A program made the position numbers and the translations under genes. Source: Symsagittifera roscoffensis (lineage: Eukaryota > Xenacoelomorpha > Acoela > Convolutidae). From it: a DNA stretch of 64,000 nt. Below are positions 40,820-51,822 of this stretch, piece by piece (within the stretch, counting starts at the first letter, position 1; every line of letters begins with the position of its first letter). Where the stretch lies: assembly GCF_963678635.1 (NCBI RefSeq), contig NC_087066.1, forward strand, positions 23,861,609 through 23,925,608. The letters run 5' to 3'. Below the pieces are notes generated by a model. The model searched no databases. It saw nothing but the letters and a program-made list of their open reading frames with translations, and had not been told where the DNA came from.

Positions 40820-41827
40820 TCACGGCTGGGACGTTCCCAAACGTGTTTCTAATTTAGGGGGCACAAAGGTTGAAATTGCCCGCTCATTCGTGGTTTCTTC
40901 CTTCTTCAGCACTCCCGTGTCAAAGAGCTCGACTTCCATTTCATCCAGTCGCTCCTGGAAGACTCGGTTCAACCAGGCTTGTCCTTCAATGCTATCAAAG
41001 TGGATCCCATCGGTGGTTAGTCTGGCCTGATCCATAGCTCTCAGCTCGTGTTCAATGTCCATAAGGACCATCTGTCCAGCATTCCGACTCGCCAGGTTCC
41101 TCATTATATTGTTCCACCTGATGACTCCTTCACTATGTCTACTTCCTGTCGCTGTCAACGTTTTCGTGCTCATGGATACGGTGCAGACGGCTAGTACCGC
41201 GCACTTGAATTTCTGCCAGAGAGTAGTAAAAAGGCACACCAACATCGACTCCCATTGTGCCTCTTCCTCATCTGAGCATCTTGATACATTGTTCGTCCCT
41301 ATTAGGATCATTATGTTAGGGATCCTTCCTGGGTTCATCAGCTCCACCATCCGAAATAGCTGGGCTATCGTTGCACCTCCAAAGGCCATCACCGTAGTGA
41401 TCCAGGAGGTCCTCATGTTCTGGAGTACTCTCACCAAGCTGTCACCCAGTATCAGATGTGATGTCCCAAGTGGCGGTTGCTGCAGGTTTACTGCTGAGCT
41501 CCAAGTGGATCGATTGAAGCAGGCTCGCGAATCCGGGTCCGGAACTCCCGTTAAGCTATATTTCAACTGGTTGTTCTTCTGCACGTCAATCACTCGGGAC
41601 ACTTTTTTCATCGGCATTTCTCGTATCTTCCTGTCTGTGACCTTAGAGCTCTTTGTTGGTAACGTTGTATCACTAACTCCCGTTCTCGTCATCGTCTCTT
41701 GGGAGAGTTGTGCTCTGCCCGTTTCATCGATTGTTCCATAGGGTGCAGTCACCCCGGAACCTGGTGCATTCCTATTAGCGACCAATCGTCCAGCTGTTTC
41801 TATCAATTTTCTCACTGTTTGCTCCAC
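40820..41827 (-). CDS. SGNH/GDSL hydrolase of element B
   Basis: 335 codons, the only copy with the whole SGNH domain in one frame. Block I LILGDSLVRVL (GDSL at 41435-41446, residue 128), glycine block FGGATIAQL, block III IGTNNVSR (41288-41299, residue 177; Asn kept, the following Asp replaced by Asn), block V TTDGIHFD (41000-41011, residue 273). Predicted serine ester hydrolase; substrate unknown. No signal peptide, so probably cytosolic or particle-associated. The N-terminal 90 residues are a linker that D reads in frame with the coiled coil. Confidence 0.85.
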   Translation of the reverse strand: MEQTVRKLIETAGRLVANRNAPGSGVTAPYGTIDETGRAQLSQETMTRTGVSDTTLPTKSSKVTDRKIREMPMKKVSRVIDVQKNNQLKYSLTGVPDPDSRACFNRSTWSSAVNLQQPPLGTSHLILGDSLVRVLQNMRTSWITTVMAFGGATIAQLFRMVELMNPGRIPNIMILIGTNNVSRCSDEEEAQWESMLVCLFTTLWQKFKCAVLAVCTVSMSTKTLTATGSRHSEGVIRWNNIMRNLASRNAGQMVLMDIEHELRAMDQARLTTDGIHFDSIEGQAWLNRVFQERLDEMEVELFDTGVLKKEETTNERAISTFVPPKLETRLGTSQP

Positions 41828-42525
41828 GACTGGTCACCAAGGGTGTCACTCGGGTCTGGGATTATCACTCGGCCAGTTGTAGCTGGGAGTCGCGTGTCCG
41901 TCGTTTGACTCAACTCGCGAGCATGGTTTCGGTCATCTTCCGTACTGAGCATGTTTTTGGTCATTTCGTACAGCTCCCTTCTGGTCTTCTCCAGTTCTTC
42001 TATCGTTCCGTTAAGATCTTGCATGGTTTCGTTCGTCTAAATATCTTCTTCTACTCTCGCCCTCTTTGGTGGCACAGCTGCTCTCAGTTGTAAACTAGAC
42101 GAAGCAGCCTCGCTGTTCATCTCCTGATGCATCCTTCTCAGACCAGGCCTAGCCTTGTTAGGCCTAGGCTTGGTTGGCAGAGGCATCTCACCTGGTTGGT
42201 AGGTCCGGGAGCTTCCCAATCCAGGCTCGTTCGCCAAGTCACTTCCTGAGAGAGCCCCTTTTCTCCACCTCATTACTCTCATGTTCGGGCGGTGTAGTAC
42301 TCCTATTTCTCCATATGCTGCCATCAAAAAGACTTCCGTGGGGCGGTCCCCACGGTTATCATGCCCCAAGATGTTTTTTAAGGCGGCCAGTAACATGACT
42401 AACTCTGGGTCCTCCAGAGCGAAGTCTCGATCCATCAGCCGACGATAGATCGCATCGATCATCGGTCCTACGTACGCCTCTGCCAGGTCCATATACTCGT
42501 TCAAATCGAAGTTGCCTTTCTTCAT
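41812..42525 (-). pseudogene. First 3'-module segment of element B (helical domain and coiled coil)
   Basis: 162 codons from ATG at 42525, then an in-frame TAG (42037-42039) where D has CAG, then the coiled coil DLNGTIEELEKTRRELYEMT in the same frame to 41812. Shared with A and D: IDAIYRRLMDRDFALEDPEL, FLMAAYGEIGVLHRPNMRVM, EPGLGSSRTYQPGEMPLP. A frameshift near 41820 separates it from the SGNH linker. The start codon context and upstream sequence are the same in D. Confidence 0.65.
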
Positions 42526-42890
42526 CTAGGATTCGATTCTTATTATCAGTTTGATCAATAGAAATCAGGTGAATAATTAAACGATCAATCAGGATCTAGA
42601 AAAGATGTCACGAATACAACATTTGTCAACTTTACTCTAATTTTGTATTAAAAGTTATTTCAAACAGTTGGATAAAAAGATTTTGATCCTAAAATTTCTT
42701 AAAATCAGTTTGATGCTAAAATTTTGGAATTCGACCTAAGAATGGACCGTCCAAACTTTGGATCTATTCTTAAGATCGTCATTTGGTTATTCTTGGTCAC
42801 TAATCCCTTCTTACCCAGGGTCCATAATATAACACACATGTCACACAAAACTCACATTTAGTGTGACGCCTTCCTGCATGCAACCTAAAC
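42526..42890 (-). other. Spacer between macro and 3' module, element B
   Basis: 365 bp, AT-rich, no ORF. The 50 bp next to the ATG match D (63880-63929), after which D switches to integrase sequence. I see no repeat array like that of A and no clear splice acceptor. Confidence 0.5.
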
Positions 42891-44118
42891 TCAGCCTATA
42901 CTTAAATAATATATCTTATGTACGTATACTTGTATATTAGCATCAGAGAAGGTTACGTGTATCAGTGCATACAGCTCCCGTGGATGCAGTCGTCCTCTGT
43001 TCGGATCGTACACTGGAAGCGAGAGTTCTTTTACTTCCCTTACCACAAGGAAGTCTCTCAACCTCGTCAAGGACAAGACTAGGTTTTCCGGGTCCACGTG
43101 CCGCTTCTCCGTCACTCTCGTCACCAAGAAGCCTATGTACTTTCCCGGTATCTGTGACGCCGCCGGAGGCAAAGCCACTACGCCTCCTATTCCTGGTCTT
43201 TGCTTCCAAAGGAAATTTATGTTTTTATATTCTCTCTTAAAATCCGCTGTCATGTCTGCTGTGATCGCTATCGCACATGTTCTATTTGTGAGTATAAAAT
43301 TGCTATCTGTCAATATTATGCTACTCGAGTATTCATTTGGCAAGTTAAAATATGACTCAACTACTTTCCCTATGTCCGGTTTCTTAGGGTCCTCGCCTGT
43401 TTCTGATTCTAGATCACCTGCTCTCTTGCTATTCTTAATTTTTTTATTAATAATTTTTCAGTGTGGGTAAGTCCCACCCCCACTCCCCGGACAAAAATAT
43501 TCATCGACGTCCCCGTCGATCGCATAAGGGATATTAAATCGAGGTTGGAAATAGGAATAAGTAATTGCCCTTCCTGGGCAGCCCAGGAAGGATCATCCCT
43601 TTCGGTTTTTATGTATTTCATGCTTTCACGATCCACATCTTGAATCGTGACACTGGTCTCCATTGGGTGCGACGTCATTTCGTTCAGCCATTCCAAGACA
43701 CGCAGATTCGTCAATTCTTGTTCATAGGATTGCTGTTGCTCGTCGTCGAACACAGTTATATCTTCTAGAACCACTACTTCTTCCACTATCTTCTTCAGAT
43801 CTATCCTGTCCACTACGAAGTCATCTCCGTAAGGATTATATTTCTTCATGAGTCTTATTCGGTCACTCTGTCGAGTCTTTATTGTAAGCGAAGATCTGGT
43901 TCCAACTTCTTGGGGACCTCCATTTGATCGGGGTCTTGCCAGTCCTCCTCTGCGTAGGGTAAGGTTTCGTCATCTGCTTCAATCACCTCGTTGGGATCCA
44001 GGTCCAGTGGTTGACTCAATCCTTCCTCCACAACCTCATTTCCATCGTTCTTTCCCCTGGTGCCTTTTTCATTGACCTCACAGGCAGTGTCCATTATCAG
44101 ATAATCCCCCTCTTCCAT
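42891..44118 (-). pseudogene. Macro-domain extension of Pol, element B (three frames)
   Basis: Pieces 44118-43879 (acidic), 43849-43409 (YGDDFVVDRI, then FVRGVGVGLTHTEKLL) and 43343-42891, the macro domain: SSIILTDSNFILTNRTCAIA, ITADMTADFKREYKNINFL, GKYIGFLVTRVTEK, LTRLRDFLVVREVKELSLP, ALIHVTFSDANIQVYV. Compared with A the ADP-ribose loop is shortened (ITADM directly followed by TADFK). The domain's survival in two diverged subfamilies shows it is an old part of the element. The B integrase frame runs into the start of this region without a stop. Confidence 0.65.
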
Positions 44119-44283
44119 GTTTGCAGGTATACACTGTTTGCAGGTGGACTTGATCCTTCCTCTACGACCTCATTTCCATCGTTCTTTCCCCTGGTGCTTT
44201 TCTCCTGGTTCTTTTCTCATTGACGTCACAGGCAGGGTCCATCATCAGATAATCCTCCTCTTCCTTGTCTGGAGGTATACACA
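44019..44283 (-). repeat. Imperfect duplication at the integrase/macro boundary of element B
   Basis: 44019-44137 and 44152-44283 are copies (period 133-147 bp; the second has a 14-bp insertion with CTCCTGGTTC). Both encode YLxMDxACxVNEK, the segment that links integrase to the macro domain in A. So the linker was duplicated in B. Confidence 0.8.
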
Positions 44284-45337
44284 AGTCTTCTGTCGATGGG
44301 TTGTGTGGCTTAATGTTCTCATGTTGACCGGCTCGGCCGATACTCAGTCTATAAAAGCGTCTCTCCCGGTGTACTTTTGTAATCATGAAGGGTCCCCTCC
44401 ACATTTTTAGGAGCTTTTTCGTTCCTTTTGGTGATATAACGTTCTTAAATACCCATACGTAGTCTCCCACTGTGTAACCTTTTGCACCAGCTGCTCTTTT
44501 ATCGAATCGTTTCCTCTGCCTTGCCCCTGCCTGCTGAGTATTCCATCTACACAAGTCGTTTAGTTCTTGTTGACGTCTAATCACATCCCTTACGTAGACT
44601 TGTGGTGATGTTTTCTTCCCCTCATATTCTGGGTAAAACAAAATAAAGTGCAAAGACTTCTCGTGTCCGGTTAACATCATGTGTGGACTAACTCGAGTGG
44701 TGGAGTTTTGCGTGCTGTTGTAAGCTCCCATCACCTGTGGAAGATATCTGTCCCAATCGGTCATGTACCTGGAACAATATACCCTCAGCATCGACACTAA
44801 CGTTCGGTTTTGCCTTTCCACTAAGCCATTCGTCTGGGGATGGTATGTCGTGGAGTGAGCTTGAGCCACCTGTGAACGTCTCATGAGATCTTTCATAAAT
44901 TCTCCCACGAAAGCTGTTCCGTTATCCGATTGAAACGTCATTGGACATCCATGTCTCGCTATCCACGTATTGATCAGGTGATCGCGCGTCTCTTCTGCAG
45001 TTATGCAGGGCACGGCCTCTGCATACTTCGTGAAATGATCTATCATGACCAAGAGTTGATTGTAACCACTTTCTGTCATACGTATCTTTTGGTGATCAAT
45101 CTGCACCACCTCGTTGAATTCAGATGACTCCATCGACTGCAAGGGAAATCGCAATTTCCTTGGATCCCTGACCTGATGGCATGACATACATGCTGTTACC
45201 GACTTCTCGCATGCATTTTTCTTTCCAGGCCACTCAAAGCGTTTCAGGATCCTCTGGTATACTTTGTCGATTCCGTGATGGCCCATCTGATCATGTGACC
45301 TGAATAAAAGTTCTGTCTGATAGAGTTGCGTCAACAC
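44162..45337 (-). pseudogene. Integrase of element B
   Basis: HHCC (HDQMGHHGIDK, CMSCHQVRDP), catalytic core VQIDHQK, FQSDNGTAF, GLVERQN with 35 residues between the last D and E, GPF domain MWRGPFMITKV. The catalytic set is intact, but the frame starts inside the zinc domain because of a shift at 45337, so no full integrase can be made. It runs into the macro linker without the TGA found in A. Confidence 0.88.
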
Positions 45338-46657
45338 TATCGCGTTATATTTGTACAGACCTTGTCTTCTTCTCTTCTCTTACAATCCACAATTCCGTCT
45401 TTGTTCAGATATAACCTTCGCTCTTTCTGCATAAAGTACTGTCTCAGAATGCGGTAACTGTCTTCCTTCAGGTCACCTTTGACCGGAGCTCCATTTTCGA
45501 TCCACCTTTTCAAGTTGCTCGTCATGCGGTTATTTCTCTGCGCTCTTGGCAGGTCCGAGAGTCTGTATCTTGCCTTCAAGTACATTTTCATGATCCTCAT
45601 CTGACTATTCATTTCATCTGGCTGATGAGTGTCATCTTCCATCTTAACGCACCAAACTTTCGCCAACGTTTGTGTTTCTTGTTCGAACGGTTGAAGATCA
45701 GTCCTGACCAACTCTTTTTGTGGCAACAATTTTATCGAACGTTTCGATACCGCTATTGATTCCAGGTCATCTGCCACGTTGTCAAAGACTCTTTCACTTA
45801 GTATGAGGCAGCGATCACTGTCAGGGTCTTGAAATACCTCCCTGTCCAGATCCCTTGCTCGAGTCTCCACTAGTAGTGTGTGGATCGCTAGCTCTGACAG
45901 TTCCGATCCTGAGCTCGAGTTCCTGTATGAGTAGGTGTCGATTCCTGAATCCCGGGAGTTGTCATCAATTGAAGAGTCTGTGATGGAGCACGTTCCCTCC
46001 TCCGGATCAGTTCTGTGCGTTTTGTTCATCAATCTGAACTCCCCGGACAAAATTTTGTCCTCCAGGTCCTGTTCCCCATCTGGAACTTTTTGTTCTACAT
46101 CAGACTCCCCGGACAAACTTTCTTGTCCCTGGTTTTGGTCCTGAAATCGCCTGCTCTCCTCATCGATCGTCTCCCTGGACAAATAATCTTGCTCCAGGTT
46201 TCGTTCAATCTCTTCGCCCCACTGATCTTGATCCTCGAAGGTGACGGTTTTCTTTTCTGTTCCTCTCACCTGTTCTTTCCGTGTGTGTGATCTTGATCCT
46301 CGAAGGTGACGGTTTTCTTTTCTGTTCCTCTTACCTGTTCTTTCCGTTTGTGTGATGTGCTCGTCAAATTTGGGGTATCGAGGACACCAAATGCTGAACT
46401 ATGGTCCTACAATCCCTTTCATTTTCTTTGTGTTGTCGTCTTGACGGCATGATCTTCACCTTCTCGCTGACTGTCAGTGATACCATGGCTGCTGCCCACT
46501 CGGGGTCATCTCTGGTCACTTCTCTTTCCAATAATCCACCCAGCATCCGCATCACTTGTGGTGTGACCTGCACCGTTTTATCCAATAATGAGAGGCTGTT
46601 TATGTTCATGCGAGAGACATCTTGCAGGACCAGGTTTGAGCGCAGCAACAGATCCAA
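45337..46657 (-). pseudogene. Tether between RNase H and integrase, element B
   Basis: Pieces 46657-46364 (LLRSNLVLQDV, GGLLEREVTRDDPEW) and 46269-45337 (310 residues, very acidic, with LSGE repeated: ESLSGESD, KILSGEF). The end contains MYLKARYRLSDLPRAQRNNR and the start of the integrase zinc domain. The same segments are in A 17999-18331 and the first 250 residues of its integrase frame. Its LSGE repeats are encoded by the recurring TTGTCCGGGGAG word described in the findings. Confidence 0.65.
46224..46353 (-). repeat. 65-bp tandem duplication in the element B tether
   Basis: Two head-to-tail copies starting GATCTTGATCCTCGAAGG (46224 and 46289) with three mismatches. Likely slippage; it interrupts the tether frame. 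Confidence 0.9.
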
Positions 46658-46821
46658 GGGCAGGGGTCCTTCTTAGATAGAATCTTTATCTCGGCTGCTT
46701 TCTGTACAGGTAAGTCAGGATGTACTGGAATCGGATGTCCCGACTTGTCTAACCACCTCGTCAAGGGAAGCGCTTCATAAGTTTCTGTGTCCAGAAGCGA
46801 GAACCCTTCCTTGATTTCTGG

Positions 46822-47779
46822 CTAATTGGCTTGCTTCTGTTCCAATCTTTCATAGAACTCGGTCTTCTTGCTGAGGTTGTCAGCATTCTGGTGTTTATCA
46901 CCTATCCTGTGCTGGATTATCATGTGGTAGCCAACTAGTCTTACTATCCATCTACCAATATAACTCTGATCCATCGAGTTTGTCTTCAACCAGGATAACG
47001 CTCTTTTGTCCACGCGTAACTTAAAGGGAGCGCTCCCCAAGTATGCGCGGTATTTTTCCACGAATGTGACCACTGCAAACATTTCTGCTTTTTGTGCACC
47101 ATATTTCATGTCAGTGTCACTTAACACCTTGCTGCCATATGCAATGGGGCGGAGAACTGTTCTTCCATTCCATTCCTGCTCCTGATGCAGTATTCCTGAG
47201 ATGGTTACCACTGATGCGTCTGTGTCAACAACATACATGCCCTTCTCTGTAGGCATGCCTAGCACTGGCGCTTTGCACAGTTCCCGCTTCATGTTCTCGA
47301 AGGCAGCTTGTGCTTCTTCGTTCCATTCGAACTTCTTTCCTTTGTTGCGCATCAGCTTCTGCATTGGACACACCTTGTCTGCATATCCTTTTATGAACTC
47401 ACGGTAATAATTGGCGAATCCCAGGAAGCTCATGAGTTGTGTGTCCGTTCTGGGAGCCTTCCATGTCAGCACAGCCTCTACTACCTTCGGGTCCGCCTTA
47501 CGCCATGCCTGTCCACCATTCTTCCCAGATACTTGATAGAATCCCTACGGATTTCTCATTTCGACGGTTTGCTCTTTTCATGCAACCAAAGACCTCATCG
47601 AGCCGATCAAAGTGGTCTCCCAAAGTGGGTGTTGCTATGACCACGTCATCCACGTAACACATCACAAGGTTCTCGTACTTTTTCGTCACTCTGGTCAAAG
47701 ACTGAGCCATCAGTCTTTGAAAACGGGCCGTGGCGTTGCACAAGCCAAAGGGCATCCTCATCAACTGGTACAACCCCAA
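46822..47779 (-). pseudogene. RT C-terminal part and RNase H of element B
   Basis: 47779-47498 holds RT motif B (MPFGLCNATARFQRLM) and motif C VMCYVDDVVIATPTL (YVDD at 47645-47656); 47472-46822 holds the thumb LGFANYYREFIKGYA and an RNase H that is more complete than in A: YVVDTDASVVTISGILHQ, QKAEMFAVVTFVEKYR, then RVDKRALSWLKTN and HRIGDKHQNADNLS. A frame change lies at about 47490. Confidence 0.85.
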
Positions 47780-47993
47780 TTCACATGCGAATCCGGTCTT
47801 TTCTCTGCCCTTCTTCCGCAGAGGGACCTACCAGGAGGCAGAACCCAAGTCCAGTGTGGTGAAGATTTTGGCGTCACCAAGTTTCGAGAGGCTCTCGTCT
47901 ATCTTTTATTGTCACTGCGTTCAGGTAACGAAAGTTGCAACAGAACTTAAGCTGCCCTCTTCTTTTTTGCCATGACAACCCGCAAGCAAAGGG

Positions 47994-48599
47994 CTATTTC
48001 GAGGGTTCTATCATGTCGTATTCGATCAACATTTCTATTTCTGCTCGGCACGCTTCCGATTTATGTGGCGTCATTCGTCTTGGGCATTCCTTATTGGGAA
48101 CGGCGCCTTCCTCTAGTTCGATTTCGTGTTCGACGAAATTACAACAACCGATATCCGCCTTATGTTTTGAAAATACACCCGCGTTCCGATTTAAAACCTC
48201 CCGCAATGATTCAAAATCTCCCTCGCCTATTTTCCCCTTTAAACGTTCTATTTCTGGCAAAACCGGTTTGTCAGATTCCAGTTCATATAACGAGGGGCGT
48301 TTCGGAAAATTCGAGCAGCTCGACAAGCCCTCGTCTATTCCGCATTTCATTGGAAACAGTTTATGAATAGATTTAAATTCATTAATTCTTTTAAAAATTT
48401 TATCTTTGTTGGCATGATAAGGGCAGTCTTTCACACTATATCTCTTCAAATTTTGTGTCTGTTCATAGTCGGTCCTCATCGGCAAAGCGTAACCAAGTTT
48501 TTTTCCACGATGGATTGAAACCGTGGTGTCCAGTGTGTTCAATAACACACTGACACACAGTCCGTTTCGAGTTACCGAGAAGCTCCGGTCTAAAACCAC
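47994..48599 (-). pseudogene. RT N-terminal part of element B
   Basis: 201 residues: connector ADIGCCNFVEHEIELEEGAV, RRMTPHKSEACRAEIEMLI, ending EYDMIEPSK and an in-frame stop. Downstream (47780-47993) the next motifs (FRYLNAVT, LSKLGDAK, TTLDLGSA) occur in changing frames with a deletion around the AYPIPR site, so RT motif A is broken. Confidence 0.8.
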
Positions 48600-48632
48600 T
48601 GACTATTTGGGTTCGGTACCAAACAAACCTGT

Positions 48633-50291
48633 TTAGTATTTTCTCACACCAAACAAATTTCTCATTCTAAAAATTGCTACTACAGCCTGTCCCGGCTGTA
48701 GTTTTACCTTTCTATCTAAAACTATTGGTACCTTGTTTTCATCTGTTGTTATTCTATTAATTGGTTTCTTGACATACTTCCGGTCCGGGTTTCTAATCCT
48801 TATTAGACCGTTGTTCAAGTCAATCATCACGTCGAAATTCCTGACAAAATCTCTGCCCAAGATGAACTGGTCGGATTCATCCAAATTCTCTACCACCAGG
48901 AAGCTCATCCAAAGATACCGTCCTCCCATGTGGAGGACCGTTTTTGGTGTTCTTCCGGCTACGTAAATTGCTCCTCGATTGGCTGCAGCCAGTCGGAGAT
49001 TCGTCGGAATTAAGTCATCGGATTCCCAATCTGCTTCGTATCCAATGTGAACTGCGTCTTGCTCCATCATGGCGTCATGGCCAATTCTGCGGACCTTAAG
49101 TTCTTCCTGTCCCAAATAGATCTGCCTCATTTGGTCGCTATCTGTTGTGGCTGCCCTGTAGTCGATCTTGAAGTCATGCACTGCAGTCACCGGTTCCGGT
49201 TCACGTATCTCTTCCGTTACCGCCTGCATCTTCTTCGTTGCCAGCTCTTGCGGTTTTTCTTTTCTGCGTGCCTCCGCTTCATTCGACAGGCGAGCCTTGC
49301 TGGCTTTCACACCCGATAAAGCTTCCTCATGCCTTGGATGCTTGATGTCTGCTACAGCATCCCAGAAATGTGGACAAACCGATTTAAAATGACCTTCCAA
49401 GTTACAAAAGAAACACCTTGGGCCGAATTTTGCGATTACTCCTCTCATGAAATCTTCATGATCGACCTCTGACGCATCTTCATCCTCGAGGCTAAAGCAT
49501 AGTGCATTCATGCCTTGTTTGTAAGTTGGGCATGCTGACACATGATGGTCCCTCGAACTGCAATTTGTACAAGAGCGTCTCTTGTCCATATCATCCCTTG
49601 GTTTGTACCAGTTGTTTCCTTGGTTTGCTGGTCCATTGTTCAAATTGCCATAATTGTTCTTGTAATATACAGATCTCGATGGAGGCTTCAGCAAAAGATA
49701 TTCTTTTGACTTGAGTCTCAACTCCTCTAGTGTTGGCGCATTGGTTGAGAGTGGTGTGTAATGTGTCGCTAACATTGTTCGAAGCTCATCATTCTTCACA
49801 CCATCGATGAATTTTGAGGCTACTGCCAGGTCCATCATTCTGTTTGACTCATCTGGTTGGCTACGCCTTCTCAGCATCTCCAAATCGCCTAGAAATTTTT
49901 CTATCGTCTCATCTTCACGTTGCCTCCATTTCTCGAAGCGCAACATTGCCTGGTGTCCTTGCACCCCTGAGCCAAAACAATTTAACAAGATTTCAAAGAT
50001 TTTCTCAGCAGTGTCCCGCTGGTTTTGATTTTTGGCCATCACACAGTTTAGGGCTGTCTTTTCCAAGCTGCTGGTAAGAGCACTGCATTCTTGCCTTTCT
50101 GACAAGTCCTCTTCTTCAAAATGCAGTTTTATCACTTCTATCCAGGTATCAATACAGCCATCAGATTCATCTTTATAGCATCTTGCTTTCTTAAAAACCA
50201 TTCTGGACTTTTCACCACGTTCGTTGGTTCTAGATAATTTCGTAGGAAATGTTTCCAAAGACCTGTTCAGAGGTTCAAAGGCTGTGGCCAT
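48633..50291 (-). pseudogene. Gag C-terminal part fused to protease remnant, element B
   Basis: 552 codons. Gag core (ESDGCIDTWIEVIKLHFEEE to FLGDLEMLRRRSQPDES), two knuckles CTNCSSRDHHVSAC and CFFCNLEGHFKSVC, then protease-side sequence in the same frame. The protease segment that holds the catalytic DTGA in A is missing: GYEAD is joined directly to WESDDLIP, while the later block FILGRDFVRNFDV remains. So this protease is dead, but the fusion shows gag and protease share a frame in this lineage. Confidence 0.85.
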
Positions 50292-51822
50292 TGATGTAGC
50301 GTCTCTTGAATGCCCCGCCTGAGTATCATTGCTCCTGATAAGGGCTCTGGATTTTCCCTCGTCCGAATTGCTGGGATTGTTTCTTCCTTGACCCGCATGA
50401 CTCCTGTTCCTAGAATCATATCTCCCAGTCGCATGTGTATCATGCGTCGGTCTTTCGTTTGAGGTACGTCTGTTGCCAGTTTAACTTCCTCTGATGTTTG
50501 GGCCCCGTGTTCTATTGTCCCCTGTGGCATAGCTTGATGAACTGCCCCTTCATCTAGTGGATCCATATGTCCTTCTCCTATTCTGTTGTTCATTGAAGAT
50601 CACTCTCGGCTCCCTGCTGGGTTCTCCCGAGTCCGATTCCCCATTTTTCGAGCCACTCCTGCTGCCTAGTAGCCCGTCCAACATATCCATGATAGCTTGA
50701 GTTCGCCTCTCCATCATCGCATCTATCTTCGTGTCAAGAGACCCAAGAGTTTGCTCTTGTTGAATTCTCAACTTCTCAATGTCGCCTCTCAACCGTAACT
50801 TTCTCTGCTCAGCCTCTCTTGTCATTCGAGACAAGTTTTTAGCCAAGTGTTAATCCGTTCTCTCCTTCAAGCGTTTTTTGCTTCTACTAATTTCTTGACT
50901 GTTGCGGTTGATCTCTTCCCGCAGATTTTCTTTCTCGACGTGGACTGCCCTTTCTAGTTCACTCTTTCTTAAGGACATCTGTTCATTTTGTTCTCCTATG
51001 CAGCGCACTATGTTGGTCAAGGCTTCTTCAATTGATGCTCCGTCATCCACTAATGGCGTCACAAGTGGCGGTGTCACCCTGTCGATCCCAGGTAGCTTGG
51101 TGCTGGTCGAGATTCGGGCTGTGATTCTCTGCCTCAACACCTTTTCATGATCCACGTCTGGATCCGCAGGTGCGTCACATAGCCCTGTGTTTCTATTCTT
51201 CGAAGTTCCCATTTCCGAATTGGTCATTTTCACAAAGTCTCCTGACTGGCCTGATCCGTTTGTGGTCTTGCTTATTGTCCTCACCACACGAAATTGGTCC
51301 ATGGTACCAGCCTCTTTATCGGTGTATGCGTCATTCTCCTGTGTCGAGCTATTGAGGCTGACTTGAGATGCAAAGTCTTCTTGCCCGTCATCATCCTCTT
51401 CTTCTTCCTGGGTTTCTGCTTCATCGCCTGTACCCGTTCCCATGGTAAATGGGAAGAAATTTCCGAAAGTGTTCTTCACGCATCATGGTGTTGTCTATGG
51501 GTGATCTTGTAGTCGCCACATTTTCAGTAGAGATGTCGGACAGTTCCGACATCTCTTCTCGTCCAGGTCCCGGTGGAAGTGGCAAAAGCTTGGCCTTGTT
51601 CTACCGGAGTAGATTTACTCGACAATCTTCTGTTTCATCTCCCTTCGGTCCATGTCCCTCCTGGTTCTCATCCATGGCAGGTTCCGGATGGACCTCTACC
51701 TCTAACCTTGTCTTCTGTCCTTCTGAGGACTTTTGACTCCTGGTTTCAACCATTTTGCCTGAAACTTTCTTCATTTTGTCGGTCCGAGTTCGTGTGATCC
51801 TTTCCACAAAAGGGTCGTTCAT
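50267..51822 (-). pseudogene. Gag N-terminal part of element B (four frames)
   Basis: Pieces 51822-51601 (MVETRSQKSSEGQK, like MVSTRSTTENKAK in A), 51479-50850 (acidic, then a coiled coil KSELERAVHVEKENLREEIN), 50846-50550 (LGSLDTKIDAMMERR, like LGSLETRMDTMS in A) and 50593-50267. Order matches the A Gag N-terminus. A 28-bp perfect hairpin lies in the 51480-51600 gap between pieces. Confidence 0.7.
51529..51556. repeat. Perfect 12-bp hairpin in the gag region of element B
   Basis: AGAGATGTCGGA and TCCGACATCTCT separated by CAGT. It could fold in the genomic RNA near the gag start (about 270 bp in). Not seen in A. Confidence 0.7.
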
